In this document: piece after piece, positions 1-10,608 of the stretch
How positions within the stretch are numbered: position 1 is the first letter of the stretch
Layout of the letters: each line of letters starts with the position of its first letter
Source: Crossaster papposus
Lineage: Eukaryota > Echinodermata > Asteroidea > Velatida > Solasteridae
Direction: 5' to 3'
NCBI GenBank assembly: GCA_037893245.1
Contig: JBAIAA010001587.1
Coordinates: 1 to 64,000 of the forward strand
DNA length: 64,000 bases
Program-made: the position numbers and the translations under genes
The notes under the pieces: generated by a model
What the model was told of the DNA's origin: nothing
Seen by the model: only the letters and a program-made list of their open reading frames with translations
Databases searched by the model: none

Positions 1-2
1 AA

Positions 3-426
3 TGTGACCTGTTCCAACGAAACCCGGATAAAGTCGCACAATGTGTTTTGTCACAATGTACTCCTGAAGTCATTTCGGGATGGACTTTACTATTTTGAGG
101 TTTTAGGTTTTCCTAAGTCACTCACTATTAATCTACAATCTCCTCAAATTTGAACAAAATCCGTCTACCAGAAGTGTGTTTTGTTGTCAATTTTGTGAAA
201 CATTTGTGTATGGAAATAATACGCTTTTCTGAACTTCAAAGCTGTTTGTCTCATAATTAGGCTGTCAGTGTTTTATCACTAAATCCAGACCCCAGGGAAG
301 ATAGGGTGGGGGTACATATGTAAATGATACATCATTTTAAAGCTGGGAACCTAGAGAATTTGAAAAAAGCAAAATCTGAAAAACTAAAAAGTCGACTTTG
401 TCCGGGTTTCGTTGGAACAGGTCACA
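3..426. mobile_element. TIR element (MITE-like), 424 bp
   Basis: The two ends are near-perfect inverted repeats of about 35 bp beginning TGTGACCTGTTCCAACGAAA. There is no coding capacity. The element abuts the left end of the duplicated block and is absent at the equivalent position near 60037, so it is a later insertion or marks the duplication boundary. The superfamily is not recognisable from the termini. Confidence 0.85.
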
Positions 427-680
427 ATTATCAAAACATATGATAATATTCAAACATAAACATAGTCATAAACATAGACAAGCTAAAAGTATAAGAATTG
501 TATTGTATATAGCTATTTATCAAGCGGTGAATCCGGGCGTGTGTGACCGTAAACCAGCAAGAATAAAAACAGGTAAAAATATAATATGTAAATATATTTT
601 GGTTGTTGCAAGTCTGTTGCAAGTACATGTACATGTGTGGTTGGTTATCGTAGCTGAGATGAGATTGGTCAATACGTATA

Positions 681-853
681 GGCTGGGTTCGGGCGGTCTG
701 TTCTTGACTCGCGAAACTCGATTGTGCAAAACCCCGAATACTAGGTAGTCGCTGTGTGTGATCCTGTTCCGAGTACAAGGTTCTTGGGTCGCGTTTGAGC
801 GCGACAACCGAGTTTCGCGTGTAAAGTTGAACAGACCGTCCGACGAACCAGTC
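681..853. mobile_element. TIR element with GGCTGGGTTCGGGCGGTCTG ends
   Basis: The left end GGCTGGGTTCGGGCGGTCTG has a slightly diverged inverse at the right end. A cleaner 141-bp relative lies at 40903-41043. Copy 2 of the duplication keeps only the right part, so the element predates the duplication and was then partly deleted there. Confidence 0.7.
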
Positions 854-1539
854 AGAACGGTCACAGAGTCATTATTAGAGTGACCCGGATGTGCAGGGGC
901 CGCATGCGCAGAGTTCATCTAGTTCATGTTGTTTTGTCAGGTACGTGACTTCATTTCCGGTCTGTATTTTCTCCAAAGCTTTATCCAGGGGCCAATTTCA
1001 TTGAGCTGCTAAGCACAGCAAATTGGCTTAGCACAAAAATGCCTTGCTCAGTTAAAAAGGTTACTAGCATAGACTCCATGTTTTTTTTGATAAACCAGTT
1101 AAACATTTTACCTGAGGCTAAACCATTTATAATTGTATGCATGTCTTGTGCTAAATCAAGTAAGTGAAATAATAATTATGATAACTTTAGTGTTCAAGCG
1201 GCTTTGGCATTAAACCCCATAGGCCTAAATGCGTTACCATCATTAATTAATTTTAAATTTCAAAACATTCGCAGAATAGTATTGTTTAAACTTGATGTAG
1301 AGCGTAGAGATGTGGAACTCGACAGTTTGTTTTATAATGTTTTGGTATAATAGGTTCCCTTTAATAATATCGTGGCTAGTGTTTGTTTCATACAGGGGCT
1401 CTACATACAACACGAACTGAACACTGAACAAATCACGACCGGTGTACGTCATGTTTCTATCCACCAATCATAGTTAGTCACCCAACAAGTCAGTGGTTCG
1501 AGTGGTCTTTCATTGGGGAAGTCACAATAAAATATTGTT

Positions 1540-1705
1540 CAAGGCACTTATCTATAACCCGGTTTTTCCTTTAGCCTTGCTCTCTGTTTAAGATATTTCA
1601 CAAGAAAATTGGTAAACGTTAACAACAGCTGGATTCGAACCAGAGACCTTTCGATCCATAGCCCATCTCTCTACCAACTAGGCTATCAGCGAGTTAGTTA
1701 AGGAC
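1540..1705 (-). mobile_element. tRNA-derived SINE, family A
   Basis: Read on the minus strand it carries a box A-like TAGCCTAGTTGGTAGAGAG and a box B-like GGTTCGAATCC, the two internal RNA polymerase III promoter blocks of tRNA genes, followed by a conserved body ending near a run matching AAAAACCGG. Related copies lie at 23195-23365 (plus) and 61110-61285 (minus, the duplicated copy). The acceptor stem is not intact, so this is a SINE rather than a tRNA gene. Confidence 0.75.
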
Positions 1706-1779
1706 AGGGTTTCTTTAGAGTTTTTTTTAAATAATAGATGATCAGTTGCCATTGTTCTTTTCATGATTATACGTTTACG

Positions 1780-3120
1780 CACCCAGCTGCCGAAGAAAAA
1801 ATGCGAACCGCTACACGTTTACACGTGATCTAAGTTCAATTATTGCCTTTTCGCCATGCAAACCTTTGAATCTCAACTGTCTTCTTTTCATTGGTCAGTT
1901 GTGAGTGTCAATCACGAAGCACGCGTTTGAACGTGTCATCGACGTCTATAAAACGTCAACTAATAAGATGTGTTCATTTCACAGTGTCGGTGACTGAAAG
2001 TGACATAAACATAACTCCCGTCTCATGAATATTAAACGAGTCAGTGGTGCGTGATTGACAGCGCACAAGGGGCCACGCTTTTGAACGTGTCACCGACATC
2101 TATAATACGTGCACCAATAAGATGTGTTCATTTCCCAATGTCGGTGACTAAAAGTGGCATTTACATAACTCCCGTTCATCAAGCTGACTAACGAAGGAAA
2201 AAAATGCAAACCGCTACACGTACACGTGGTCTAAGTTGGAACCTCCATTGCCTTTTCGCCATGCAAACCATCGAATCTCATCTGTCTTCCTTTCATTGGT
2301 CAGTTGTGAGTGTCAATCACAAAGCACGCGTTTGAACGCGTCATCAACGTCTATAAAACGTCCACCAATAAGATGTGTTCATTTCACAGTGTCGGTGACT
2401 GAAAGTTTCATTTACATAACTCCCGTTCATAAATTGTAAACGAGTCAGTGGTGCGTGATTGACAGCGCACAAGGGGCCACGCTTTTGAACGTGTCATCGA
2501 CGTCTATAAAACGTCAACTAATAAGATGTGTTCATTTCACAGTGTCGGTGACTGAAAGTTTCATTTACATAACTCCCGTTCATAAATTGTAAACGAGTCA
2601 GTGGTGCGTGATTGACAGCGCACAAGGGGCCACGCTTTTGAACGTGTCATCGACGTCTATAAAACGTCAACTAATAAGATGTGTTCATTTCACAGTGTCG
2701 GTGACTGAAAGTTTCATTTACATAACTCCCGTTCAAGAATATTAAACGAGTCAGTTGTGCGAAATTGACAGCGCACAAGGGGCCACGCTTTTGAACGTGT
2801 CACCGACATCTATAATACGTGCACCAATAAGATGTGTTCATTTCACAATGTCGGTGACTAAAAGTTGCATTTACATAACTCCCGTTCATAAATTTTAAAC
2901 GAGTCAGTGGTGCGTGATTGACAGCGCACTAGGGGACACGCGTTTGAAAATGTCATCGACGTCTATAAAATGTCCACCAATAAGATGTGTTCATTTCACA
3001 GTGTCGGTGACTGCAACTACATTAACATAACTCCCGTTCATGAATATTAAACGAGTCAGTGGTGTGTTTTGACAGCGCACTAGGGGCCAATCAGAAACCG
3101 GGCAAAGTTCATCAGTCACT
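1780..3120 (+). promoter_or_regulatory. Array of seven ~153-bp TATA-containing modules upstream of the C1q-like gene
   Basis: Each module has a GACGTCTATAAAA-like core, or GACATCTATAATA, then CCAATAAGATGTGTTCATTT, a GTCGGTGACTGAAAGT block and a TGATTGACAGCGCAC block. TATA-like cores start at 1947, 2101, 2352, 2505, 2658, 2811 and 2964. Spacing is 153-154 bp except for one step of 251 bp, where about 98 bp of the leader (the AACCGCTACACG region) is repeated as well. The array ends just before a CCAAT box at 3087-3091 and the first 5' UTR exon. That it is a multiplied core promoter is inference; it could be a satellite that happens to contain TATA. Confidence 0.6.
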
Positions 3121-3249
3121 GCTTAGGAAATCACTGGCAAGTTGTTAAGGCAGGAGCGCGCGCTTCATTCCTCACAACGACCGCAACTCATCTTCGCCTT
3201 CGACAGAACAGCCAGAGAGAGACCTGAACGCAAGAACGAGATTTACAAG
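3120..3249 (+). other. 5' UTR exon 1 of the C1q-like gene
   Basis: The donor AAG|GTAAGG follows 3249. The exon and donor are conserved in the second copy, where the exon ends at 62100. The transcription start is not defined; it should lie between the CCAAT box at 3087 and about 3180. Confidence 0.6.
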
Positions 3250-3868
3250 GTAAGGTTCTATGACAGATGGAAACAGGCTTTTCAAGTCTTGAGGTGAAAT
3301 TAATGTTTGTATTCCTTCTTGATTAGTGGTTCTTACAAAAGTATGTTTTAAACAAAACTCGTGAATAGAGTAGGTTGTGTCAGATTATATTAAACTCTCT
3401 GCTCCGCCGTCCATGTAATGGTTGTAAAAGGCTGTTCACGTACTTAGGGTCCCCTATACATGTATACCCTTGGTACTGTGCTTGATGTTCAAGCTGTTCC
3501 ACCATTCTTCTGACATGCTTTAATGAGCACAAACAGCCTACCCCAGCATCCTACCAAGCATTCTGTTACTGTTAGCATCCTGTCAGAATCTGCCGCGTAT
3601 CCTATTCCAGAATCGCATACCTCAATTGTCCACTGAACTCAGCACCATCCACAACCCATACCGCAAACCTCCCATCCTATTGATTTTTCCACCATGCAAA
3701 CTCTTAAGTCTTATTTAAAACGGTAGGAGCAAAAGTCGAACGTACTATATTCCTTCTTTGCATCCACGGACTCGTCTTGTTTCCCCCCATTTTGTCACCA
3801 TCTTTGTTACAACAAATGACTTAAAGTGTTGTGATCAAAGATATTTGTTTTCTTTGTATTATTTTTAG

Positions 3869-3935
3869 GTGACATTAACTTCAGTCACTAAGATTTCTAC
3901 TTCGGCTGAGCTCTGACTAAGAACACTACTTCAAG
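3869..3935 (+). other. 5' UTR exon 2 of the C1q-like gene
   Basis: The exon is bounded by acceptor TTTTTAG before 3869 and donor CAAG|GTAGGC after 3935. It has no in-frame start that would extend the protein. The equivalent exon sits at about 62731-62797 in the second copy, with both splice sites kept. Confidence 0.6.
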
Positions 3936-3941
3936 GTAGGC

Positions 3942-4240
3942 CTAAAGCTAAGGTCACATTACCCAAAAGTAACCTGCTCGGCGGCCGAGCGGCGAGTTTT
4001 TAACAAATTCTGCCCGGCCACCGAGCGGCGGCCGCCCAGGCACCGCTCGTTTTTAGGGCATCGCTCGGTCGCCGCTGAAGTTTTAGCGCGGAGTTAAAAT
4101 TTGGGCGGCGCCTGCTCACTTTTCAATCGCCGCCCAAAATACACTCGGTGCCTGGGCGGTCGCTGCCCGGGCACCGACCTAATCGAGCGTTCGCCGCTGA
4201 GCGATTTAAGTCAAAAATCGAAGCCGCTAGGTCAGAGGCT
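3942..4240. mobile_element. GC-rich insertion present only in copy 1
   Basis: A strikingly GC-rich block rich in CGGCGGCCGAGCGGCG-type repeats lies in the second 5' UTR intron, between sequences that are otherwise collinear in the two gene copies. In copy 2 the same interval (about 62806-63072) holds unrelated AT-rich sequence. It is probably a small transposon or repeat, but I see no clear terminal repeats. Confidence 0.45.
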
Positions 4241-4880
4241 GCAATTTGTATACCGTTATGATTCCTCCTAAAATCGTAAAATTCGTTTCACGGGGCGTTC
4301 GAAATTGAATTTAAAAAAACCAAATTTGGGTGTTTTTTGTTGTTTGTTTTAACACTCTTGGTTATTTAAATAAAACAATTAACCATAATGTTTGATAGTA
4401 AACAGAATAAAATGCAATAACAACAGCGTATAAATCTATTAAAATTAAAAAAATTAAAAATACCCAAAACCACACATAAATTTATGACGAATCGCAATGC
4501 TCTAATTAAAATTATACTGCAACTTTAATAAAAATCCCTTTGTAATTTTATAAATTGAGAATCAAGAATTGAGCTCGACGATGTTTGCGGACGAAATTAA
4601 AGCGCAGTTACAATTAATTTCTGGAGAAAATAAGAGGTGGGGTTGGTCCTACTTTATAGCTTGATTCAAAACCTGTACAAAACTCTCCCTCAAAAAAGTT
4701 GTTTTGTCAAATGTTGTTTTGCCGCTTCAAAAAAAAAACGACCAAAACGAACATCTGAAGTTATTTTGTATGCGCTCTACCCGAGAACCTTTCAATTCTT
4801 TATTTATGTTTTTTGCTTCTTTTTTTCGTTTAATAAAATTAGTCCCTTTTGTGATTTATATTGTACTTTTGGTATTTAGA

Positions 4881-5717
4881 ATGAAGATCTTGGTGGCAAC
4901 CGTTCTTTCAATCGCCCTCTTTCTGGGTAACTCTGTCAAGCTCCGAGCTTCCGTCACTGGGCCGGTTGCCTCGGACGGTGATGTTCCAGCGTCTCGGGCG
5001 TGTCCGATGTGCTGCCAGGGACCTTCAGCCACAAATGGTATACCAGGTTTACCTGGTCAGGTCGGGCCCTACGGCCAGCCGGGGTCAAAGGGCGACGCAG
5101 GTCAGCCGGGTCAAAATGGCGATATCGGGCCGATCGGTCCAATGGGTGAGCGGGGAGCACTTGGGAACGCTGGGCCTAAAGGTGACGATGGGATAGGCCA
5201 GCCCGGCAAGATAGGTCCGAAAGGTCTGCAGGGTGTAGTCGGAAGTCCTGGTCAGACTGGTGTCAAAGGTCAGAAGGGTGAGCCAGGGGAGACACCAGAC
5301 GACTCCAACCAGCGGGTAGCATTCACCGCGGTGAGGACGAGCGCCTCTGATACCTCTACGAGTAGCGACACCCGTTTGCCCTTCCAGCAGACCGAGACGC
5401 TTCTGCCGGGTACCAGCTTTGATCTCGGGACCGGCACGTTCACGTGTACTGTGCCGGGCACCTACGTGTTTACGTTTTCTGTGAACAAATATCCTTCCAG
5501 CAGCAGCGGCCTGAACGTTAATCTCCGGAAGAACGACGACTATGTTGTCTCTGGCCATAGTAGCACTGATGCAAGTCACCATGAGCAGGTGTCTGGGAGC
5601 GCGGTGCTGGTTCTGCAGCGAGGAGACACGGTGGGGCTTACCATGGCCGGTAGGGTGTATAGTGAATCCACCCAGCACCGCACCTCATTCAGTGGCTTCC
5701 TCCTTTACCCCGAATAA
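4881..5717 (+). CDS. Secreted collagen-like C1q-domain protein
   Basis: The product is 278 aa. A hydrophobic N-terminal segment (about residues 4-17, rich in Val, Leu and Ala) looks like a signal peptide. A Cys-Pro-Met-Cys-Cys motif follows near residue 40, possibly for inter-chain disulfides. About 80 residues of Gly-X-Y collagen-like sequence (52-138) come next, with a break at GIG, then a C-terminal C1q/TNF-like domain (about 145-278) with the typical aromatic-rich beta strands and a final GFLLY. C1q-like proteins form trimers and act extracellularly as pattern-recognition or adhesion proteins; the ligand here is unknown. I chose the ATG at 4881 because the acceptor TATTTAG lies directly upstream at 4873-4879, so the longer open frame to 4704 is intronic. 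The coding part is a single exon. A second gene copy starts at 63688. AATAAA overlaps the stop codon. Confidence 0.9.
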   Translation: MKILVATVLSIALFLGNSVKLRASVTGPVASDGDVPASRACPMCCQGPSATNGIPGLPGQVGPYGQPGSKGDAGQPGQNGDIGPIGPMGERGALGNAGPKGDDGIGQPGKIGPKGLQGVVGSPGQTGVKGQKGEPGETPDDSNQRVAFTAVRTSASDTSTSSDTRLPFQQTETLLPGTSFDLGTGTFTCTVPGTYVFTFSVNKYPSSSSGLNVNLRKNDDYVVSGHSSTDASHHEQVSGSAVLVLQRGDTVGLTMAGRVYSESTQHRTSFSGFLLYPE

Positions 5718-5719
5718 AT

Positions 5720-6040
5720 AATAAATAATTGCTGAAACAGTAGTCGTATAAAAAGGGATAATATTCAATGTCGTCATAATAATTAATATTTGTTTAGCGT
5801 CTTACAATTGGGTTTCAAAACACATTACAAACAAACATAAAAACTACATGTACATGAAAAACAATTAATCAAAAGTAATATTTTTATAGAACTTAATTGT
5901 TTTAGGTTGCATGTGTTTTTTAATTTCACACTCGATATTTGTCACAATAGCTGAAATACATTTGGTGTTTAATTCTAGACTGTTTCAATACGATTTAATG
6001 CAGTTAATTAGTTGTACAATGTACTATCGATGTACTAATA
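5720..6040. other. AT-rich 3' flank of the C1q-like gene
   Basis: No coding or RNA gene is seen. It contains several AATAAA/AATAAT strings that could serve as poly(A) signals. Confidence 0.5.
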
Positions 6041-6372
6041 AATATCTTACTTATTTGAAAGAAAATAATGATTCTAGGCATCCAGCATATGTGGCAGATT
6101 ATGGTAGATATCGTGTAATTGTTCCAAAAAAAAAAGAGATTTGTACAAACATATTCACAATCGCCCGCTGGCGAATGCGAAAAAACCCAAGAACAACATA
6201 AGAATAACTGCCCGACGTCGGTTGAAAAAGAATGCAGTTTTTCTTGCTTTTCTCGGCATCCAATCCATGATTGTAAAACTTCCAACAGGTCAGTTAAACG
6301 ATATTTACTATAAAATACAACCCCTCCAAATTCACCCATTCATGATAATTTAAGCAATGTATCCTACCTTTA
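6040..6372. mobile_element. Degenerate TIR element, family with GGTAGGATACACCAT ends
   Basis: The body matches the elements at 8443-8831 and 14262-14611, including the AATAATGATTCTAGGCATCC and TTACTATAAAATACA segments. The right end ATCCTACCTTTAAA is preserved; the left end has decayed. Confidence 0.65.
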
Positions 6373-6711
6373 AATGTTCATACATGTCCGCTGTACTACT
6401 ACTGGCATTTAAACATATCGTTACTGAATAAACATATTTACCCATTTGATGTTGTTTCAAACGTATTTTATACTCTTTTCAATATTCATTTTTAATAAAA
6501 TGTTCATATACTTTAAAGCTCGGTGCAGCTTTACTCGAGGTCCAAGATTCAAACCCAGCTAGAGTCGATGAAAAAATAAAAATTAAATTTTGTGCTTTAA
6601 TTGCCAATTTTTAAGCATTTAATAGCATCTGTATGAATAACAAATTAAGGTAGAATATTAGCATTTGCTCCATTTGGTATGAATTAAAAGAAGTAAATGC
6701 TTCAGATTTGC

Positions 6712-7012
6712 AGTGCTTACTCAATTTTTGTTTAAGGTTGGGTCGGGGCTACCTTGAAAAAACCTAAGCTAATACTAGTATGCAAACTACAAGTTATACA
6801 AGTATAAAGCATTTGATACTTTGTCAGAATTCTAGGATTTCTAGGATTTTAAGTATGAGCATCATGACCTCTCATCAGTTTTCGGTTTCCACTTCACTCT
6901 AAACTTCTCTCTCGGCGTGTCGTAGTCCCATTCTCCCTTCAGTAACATGTTAGCTGCCATGTGGCCGATCTCATCCGAGGACTTGGCCCCGACCCCGTTA
7001 CCGCCATCGAGC
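6712..7012 (-). pseudogene. Duplicated 3' exon fragment of the FAD oxidase-like pseudogene
   Basis: On the minus strand, 6853-7012 encodes GGNGVGAKSSDEIGHMAANM and continues to a stop, close to the C-terminal exon at 7401-7645. The flank 6712-6850 is repeated at 7013-7150, so about 300 bp was duplicated in tandem. This copy lacks the 5' part of the exon. It also preserves the unoccupied TTAA site (6849-6852) of the element inserted in the neighbouring copy. Confidence 0.8.
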
Positions 7013-7153
7013 AGTGCTTACTTAAACAAAAATTAAGGTTGGGTCGGGGCTACCTTGAAAAAACCTAAGCAAATACTAGTATGCAAACTACAAGTTATAC
7101 AAGTATAAAGCATTTGATACTTTGTCAGAATTCAAGGATTCCTAGGATTTTAA

Positions 7154-7387
7154 CCAGTTCGCGCTGGGATTATTTTAACATCGCCGAGCCGAGGGGCGGG
7201 ATTATTTTTAACGAAACTCGATCCGAAGCGGGTTCAGGCTGATAGTGCCGGGAAGCACACCCACGCATTTCCGGCCTTGCGCGTTGCTGACATACATTTC
7301 TGAACTTGAACTTGGCGTGTTTATGCGTCAACCGTTTTGAATTTAGGGAAATGTTTGCGTGTATATACGTCGTCCAGCGCGAACTGG
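7154..7387. mobile_element. TTAA-targeting TIR element, 234 bp
   Basis: The termini are CCAGTTCGCGC and GCGCGAACTGG, flanked on both sides by TTAA (7150-7153 and 7388-7391). The duplicated empty site at 6849-6852 has a single TTAA, which confirms a 4-bp TTAA duplication. TTAA target sites are typical of piggyBac and Kolobok families; the choice between them is inference. Relatives lie at 36012-36245 (inverted) and 58706-58905 (truncated). Confidence 0.85.
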
Positions 7388-7400
7388 TTAAATATGAGCA

Positions 7401-7645
7401 TCATGACCTCTCAGTTTTCGGTTTCCACTTCACTCTAAACTTCTCTCTCGGCATGTCATAGTCCCACTCTCCCTTCAGTATCATGTTAGCTGCCATGTGG
7501 TCGATCTCATCTGAGGACTTGGCCGCGACCCCGTTACCGCCAACGAGCACGCCAAGCCCAGGGCCGACAATGTCGCAGTAGAGTAGCCGCGTAGGTGTGG
7601 TGGTAGTCACGCAAGTATCGGTGTGAATGAAAAGTGGCTTCAGAT
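7401..7645 (-). pseudogene. C-terminal exon of the oxidase-like pseudogene
   Basis: The acceptor TTGCAG lies just above 7645 and the TGA stop is at 7403-7401. The exon is open throughout and includes the conserved GGNG...AKSSDE segment near the FAD-binding C-terminus, so this exon itself is intact. Confidence 0.8.
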
Positions 7646-8049
7646 CTGCAACGGTAATAACAAGTGTTGCATCTTTTTCAATTTAATATTCAGAGGCAAT
7701 CACGGCAACTTGATGAAAGGGCGACAACAAAATAAGACGAACATTTTTGAATGGATGCTTCGTTCCATTTCAATAGTCTGCCACTTCACTGGATATACTT
7801 GTACTAATTTGTGATTGACTTTTGTTTTATCTCACCGTTTTGTAAAACCTGCCAATAGTGATTATTGACTAGTTTTGTGGTGACGGCGCTCAATATAACG
7901 GGGCGCTACAATTCCTCGCATTCCATACAAACAGTTTTATGCTATAAATTACACATACGACGCGTTAATGTGTTTTGTAGAATTACTCACAGGACGTGTC
8001 GCAGCTGTGACGCATCGTAGGAATAAGACGCCAATGCATCATAAAATTG

Positions 8050-8400
8050 AGTGCTGGTCACATCTAGATTTCCTAAATGGGGTGCTATGGCCTCGTGGTC
8101 TGAAGCATTGAATTTGTGGTCTGCGGGTAAATCTGCAGGTTGTGGGTTCGAGTCCAGCCTGGGGTTGTTGTCACTCATTGCCTCTCTCCACCCTGGAGTA
8201 AAATGGGTACCGGTGATGGCAGAGATGGTTTCTAGGATTGATTTATTGCTGCCTTGCGGTGAAATGGCTGCCTCGAGCTGTATACTTCCCAGGTAGCCAA
8301 GTTGGTATTTGGAATGTTTCGTGGGCCCAATGAGCAATAATATTGTTGCGACACAAGCGCCAGTATTGTTGGATATATGCGCTTTATAAATATTATTATT
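8050..8400 (+). mobile_element. tRNA-derived SINE, family B
   Basis: The tRNA-like head has a box A-like GGCCTCGTGGTCTGAAGC and a box B GGTTCGAGTCC. The body starts near CTGGGGTTGTTGTCACTCATT and the tail is TATTATTATTGTTAT. Related copies are at 10025-10290 (plus) and 13045-13260 (minus). The preceding 70 bp is shared with the 10025 copy because both belong to a tandem duplication. Confidence 0.75.
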
Positions 8401-8442
8401 GTTATCTATAGATTTTACACAGTAATAAGATCGATGGAGTTA

Positions 8443-8831
8443 TAAAGGTGGAATACACCATTTGCAGATATCGAACAAATTTACGACCGAATTATTAAGA
8501 AATATCTTACTTATCTGAAAGTAAATAATGATTCTAGGCATCCAGCAAAATTATTGCGCTAGATATCCTGTAATTATTCTGAAAAAAGAATTCTATAAAG
8601 AAAAATTCGCGATCGCCAGACGGCGATGGCGATAAAAACACAAATAACATAAGAATAACTGCCCGACGCCGGTTGAAAACAAACGCTGTTTTTTTTACTT
8701 TTCTTGGCAACCATGATTGTAAAACTTCGAACAGGTCAGTCAAACGATATTTACTATAAAATACACCCCCCCCCCCAAATCCACCCATTCATTATAATTC
8801 AAGCAATTACCAATGGTGTATCCTACCTTTA
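8443..8831. mobile_element. TIR element, GGTGGAATACACCATT ends
   Basis: The inverted termini read TAAAGGTGGAATACACCAT and ATGGTGTATCCTACCTTTA. The paralogous block at 10315-10330 lacks it, giving an empty site. Target duplication is ambiguous, possibly TTA/TAA. No coding potential. Confidence 0.8.
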
Positions 8832-9109
8832 AACGGATCACCTACCAGGAATTATGCCTTGTAGGCACTGCAGGAGTCTATCTGACGTTGGTTGATCACC
8901 ATGACTGAAGGACCAGGCCTTCATTTGCTCCTTAGTTGTCAAATCTTTCTCACCCACTTTATCGTGACCTATTTTCAGGTACCACTTACCTACGAAACAC
9001 ATGGGGAAAGAAACATTTAGCTACATGTATTCAATAGGAATAGTATGGTGTTTTCATTGGGACTAACAAATGTTCATCTGACTCCAAGCACAAGTTCTCC
9101 TCTCGCTCG

Positions 9110-9345
9110 GTTGCAGCAAGTGAGTTAGGGGAGACTTGGGTTCGAGTCACCAAACATTGAGTCAGAGTTATAGTCCAAGTCACCACTGTCGAGTCTTGAG
9201 TGCGAGTCCTGAATCAAACAGGTAGAGTCCGAGTCTGAGTCGTAAGTCAAATGGTCGAGTCTGAGCAATATTTATTGGTATTTGCCAGAGATTCAGTAAG
9301 AATTCAGTAAGAATTCAGAATCCAAATTCTGTAAGAATCGAAGCT
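9110..9345. repeat. Degenerate GAGTCC/GAGTCT repeat and AGAATTCAGTA repeat
   Basis: Imperfect hexamer-like copies of GAGTCY cover about 9115-9270, followed by three copies of an AGAATTCAGTA-type unit near 9290-9320. Confidence 0.5.
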
Positions 9346-10024
9346 CATTATTACTAAAATTGCACATTCATAGCTCCATGCCTATTCCCATTTTGCAATC
9401 TATAGGTTGGTTGCGCACAAACATTACGGTTGTGATTTTAAATTTACGAGGCGGGATTCAGACCTATACACGTCATGCATATCATTTGCATATCTCAGGA
9501 GGAATGTCTCCTGAGGTACGCAAGATTCGCTGCGTGTTACTGGACACCATTATGAAGTCTAGGAACCAGACTAGGCTAGACATGAAAGGAGTGCATGTGT
9601 TTACTCAAAGATGTGTCAAAATCCAGCTAGATTCTCTAATGGCCTGTTCTCTTAATGATTATATTCATTAGTCACATATAATGGCAATATTTACCGTTTG
9701 GGTACTGAATCTGTGGCAAAATGTAGCAGTCTTGTCCTAAGTCCGTTTCTCCCTCATAGACGTGTAAGGAAGGCATGCCACGGAGCCTGTCCCTGTCATC
9801 TTCTGTCAACAAAAAGCACCACGACTTGGGACTTCGCCGTTACATCAAGTTGCAACTCAGCAGGTAGTAGGTCTCTCACAGCAGTTGAGACCCCAGTGCA
9901 CAGCAATACTTTCTTAGCATTGATGAACCTGCTGGCTTTGGTAGCGAGTGTAAATACTCACAGGACGTGTCGCAGCTGCGACGCATCGTAGGAAAAGGAC
10001 GCGCAATGCATCAAAAAATCGATT

Positions 10025-10290
10025 GCCGGTCACGTCTAGATTTCCTAAATGGGGTGCTATGGCCTCGTGGTCTGGAGCATTGAATTTGTGGTCTGCGGGT
10101 AAATCTGCGGGTAAATCTGCGGGTAAATCTGCAGGTTGTGGGTTCGAGTCCAGCCTGGGGTTGTTGTCACTCATTGCTTCTCTCCATATGTATTTGGAAT
10201 GTTTCGTGGGCCCAATGAGCAGGGGTAATAATATTAATAGTGACACAAGCGGCAGTATTGTTGGATGCGTCCCTTTAAAAATATTATTAT
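10025..10290 (+). mobile_element. Family-B SINE with a triplicated 12-bp unit
   Basis: It has the same tRNA-like head as the 8050 copy, but the GCGGGTAAATCT unit just before box B occurs three times (about 10096-10131) instead of once. Part of the body is deleted. Confidence 0.75.
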
Positions 10291-10338
10291 TGTTATCTAT
10301 ACTGTAATAAGATCGATGGAGTCCAACGGATCACCTAC

Positions 10339-10482
10339 CAGGAATTATGCCTTGTAGGCACTGCAGGAGTCTATCTGACGTTGGTTGATCACCATGACCA
10401 AAGGACCAGGCCTTCATTTGCTCCTTAGTTGTCAAATCTTTCTCACCCACTTTATCGTGACCTAATTTCAGGTACCACTTAC
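10339..10482 (-). pseudogene. Second copy of oxidase exon (KWYLKIGHDK)
   Basis: 144 nt, the same length and boundaries as 8846-8989, with only a few substitutions. It lies upstream of the preceding exon of the gene (about 9958-9695), so it is out of collinear order and results from tandem duplication. Confidence 0.8.
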
Positions 10483-10608
10483 CTACAAAACATATGGGGA
10501 AAGAAAAAAAATTGAGCTACATGTATTCAATATGAATAGTATGGTGTTTTATTGGGACCAACAAATGTTCATATGACTCCATGGTTGATCACCATGGCCG
10601 AAGGACCT

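Larger units (their letters stand above)
428..5193 (+). repeat. Segmental duplication, copy 1 (partner 60037-64000)
   Basis: This block is collinear with 60037-64000 in direct orientation and includes the SINE, the promoter-module array, both 5' UTR exons and the start of the C1q-like gene. The copies differ by indels: seven against three promoter modules, a GC-rich insert at about 3942-4240 only here, and a deletion inside the 681-853 element only in copy 2. About 55 kb of unrelated DNA lies between the copies. Confidence 0.95.
7985..9090 (-). repeat. Tandem duplication block A (partner 9957-10595)
   Basis: The segment containing a family-B SINE, oxidase exon 8846-8989 and its flank recurs at 9957-10595. 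The TIR element at 8443-8831 is present only in this block, so it inserted after the duplication. Block B has lost part of the SINE body. Confidence 0.8.

Noticed and set aside
398..918. Overlapping 115-132-codon open frames near the left end
   Set aside because: They run across the TIR elements at 3-426 and 681-853 and have no protein-like features; the duplicate at 60037 does not preserve them.
4704..4880. 59-residue N-terminal extension of the C1q-like protein
   Set aside because: A splice acceptor lies directly before the ATG at 4881, a signal peptide starts there, and the second copy does not keep this extension as a continuous frame.
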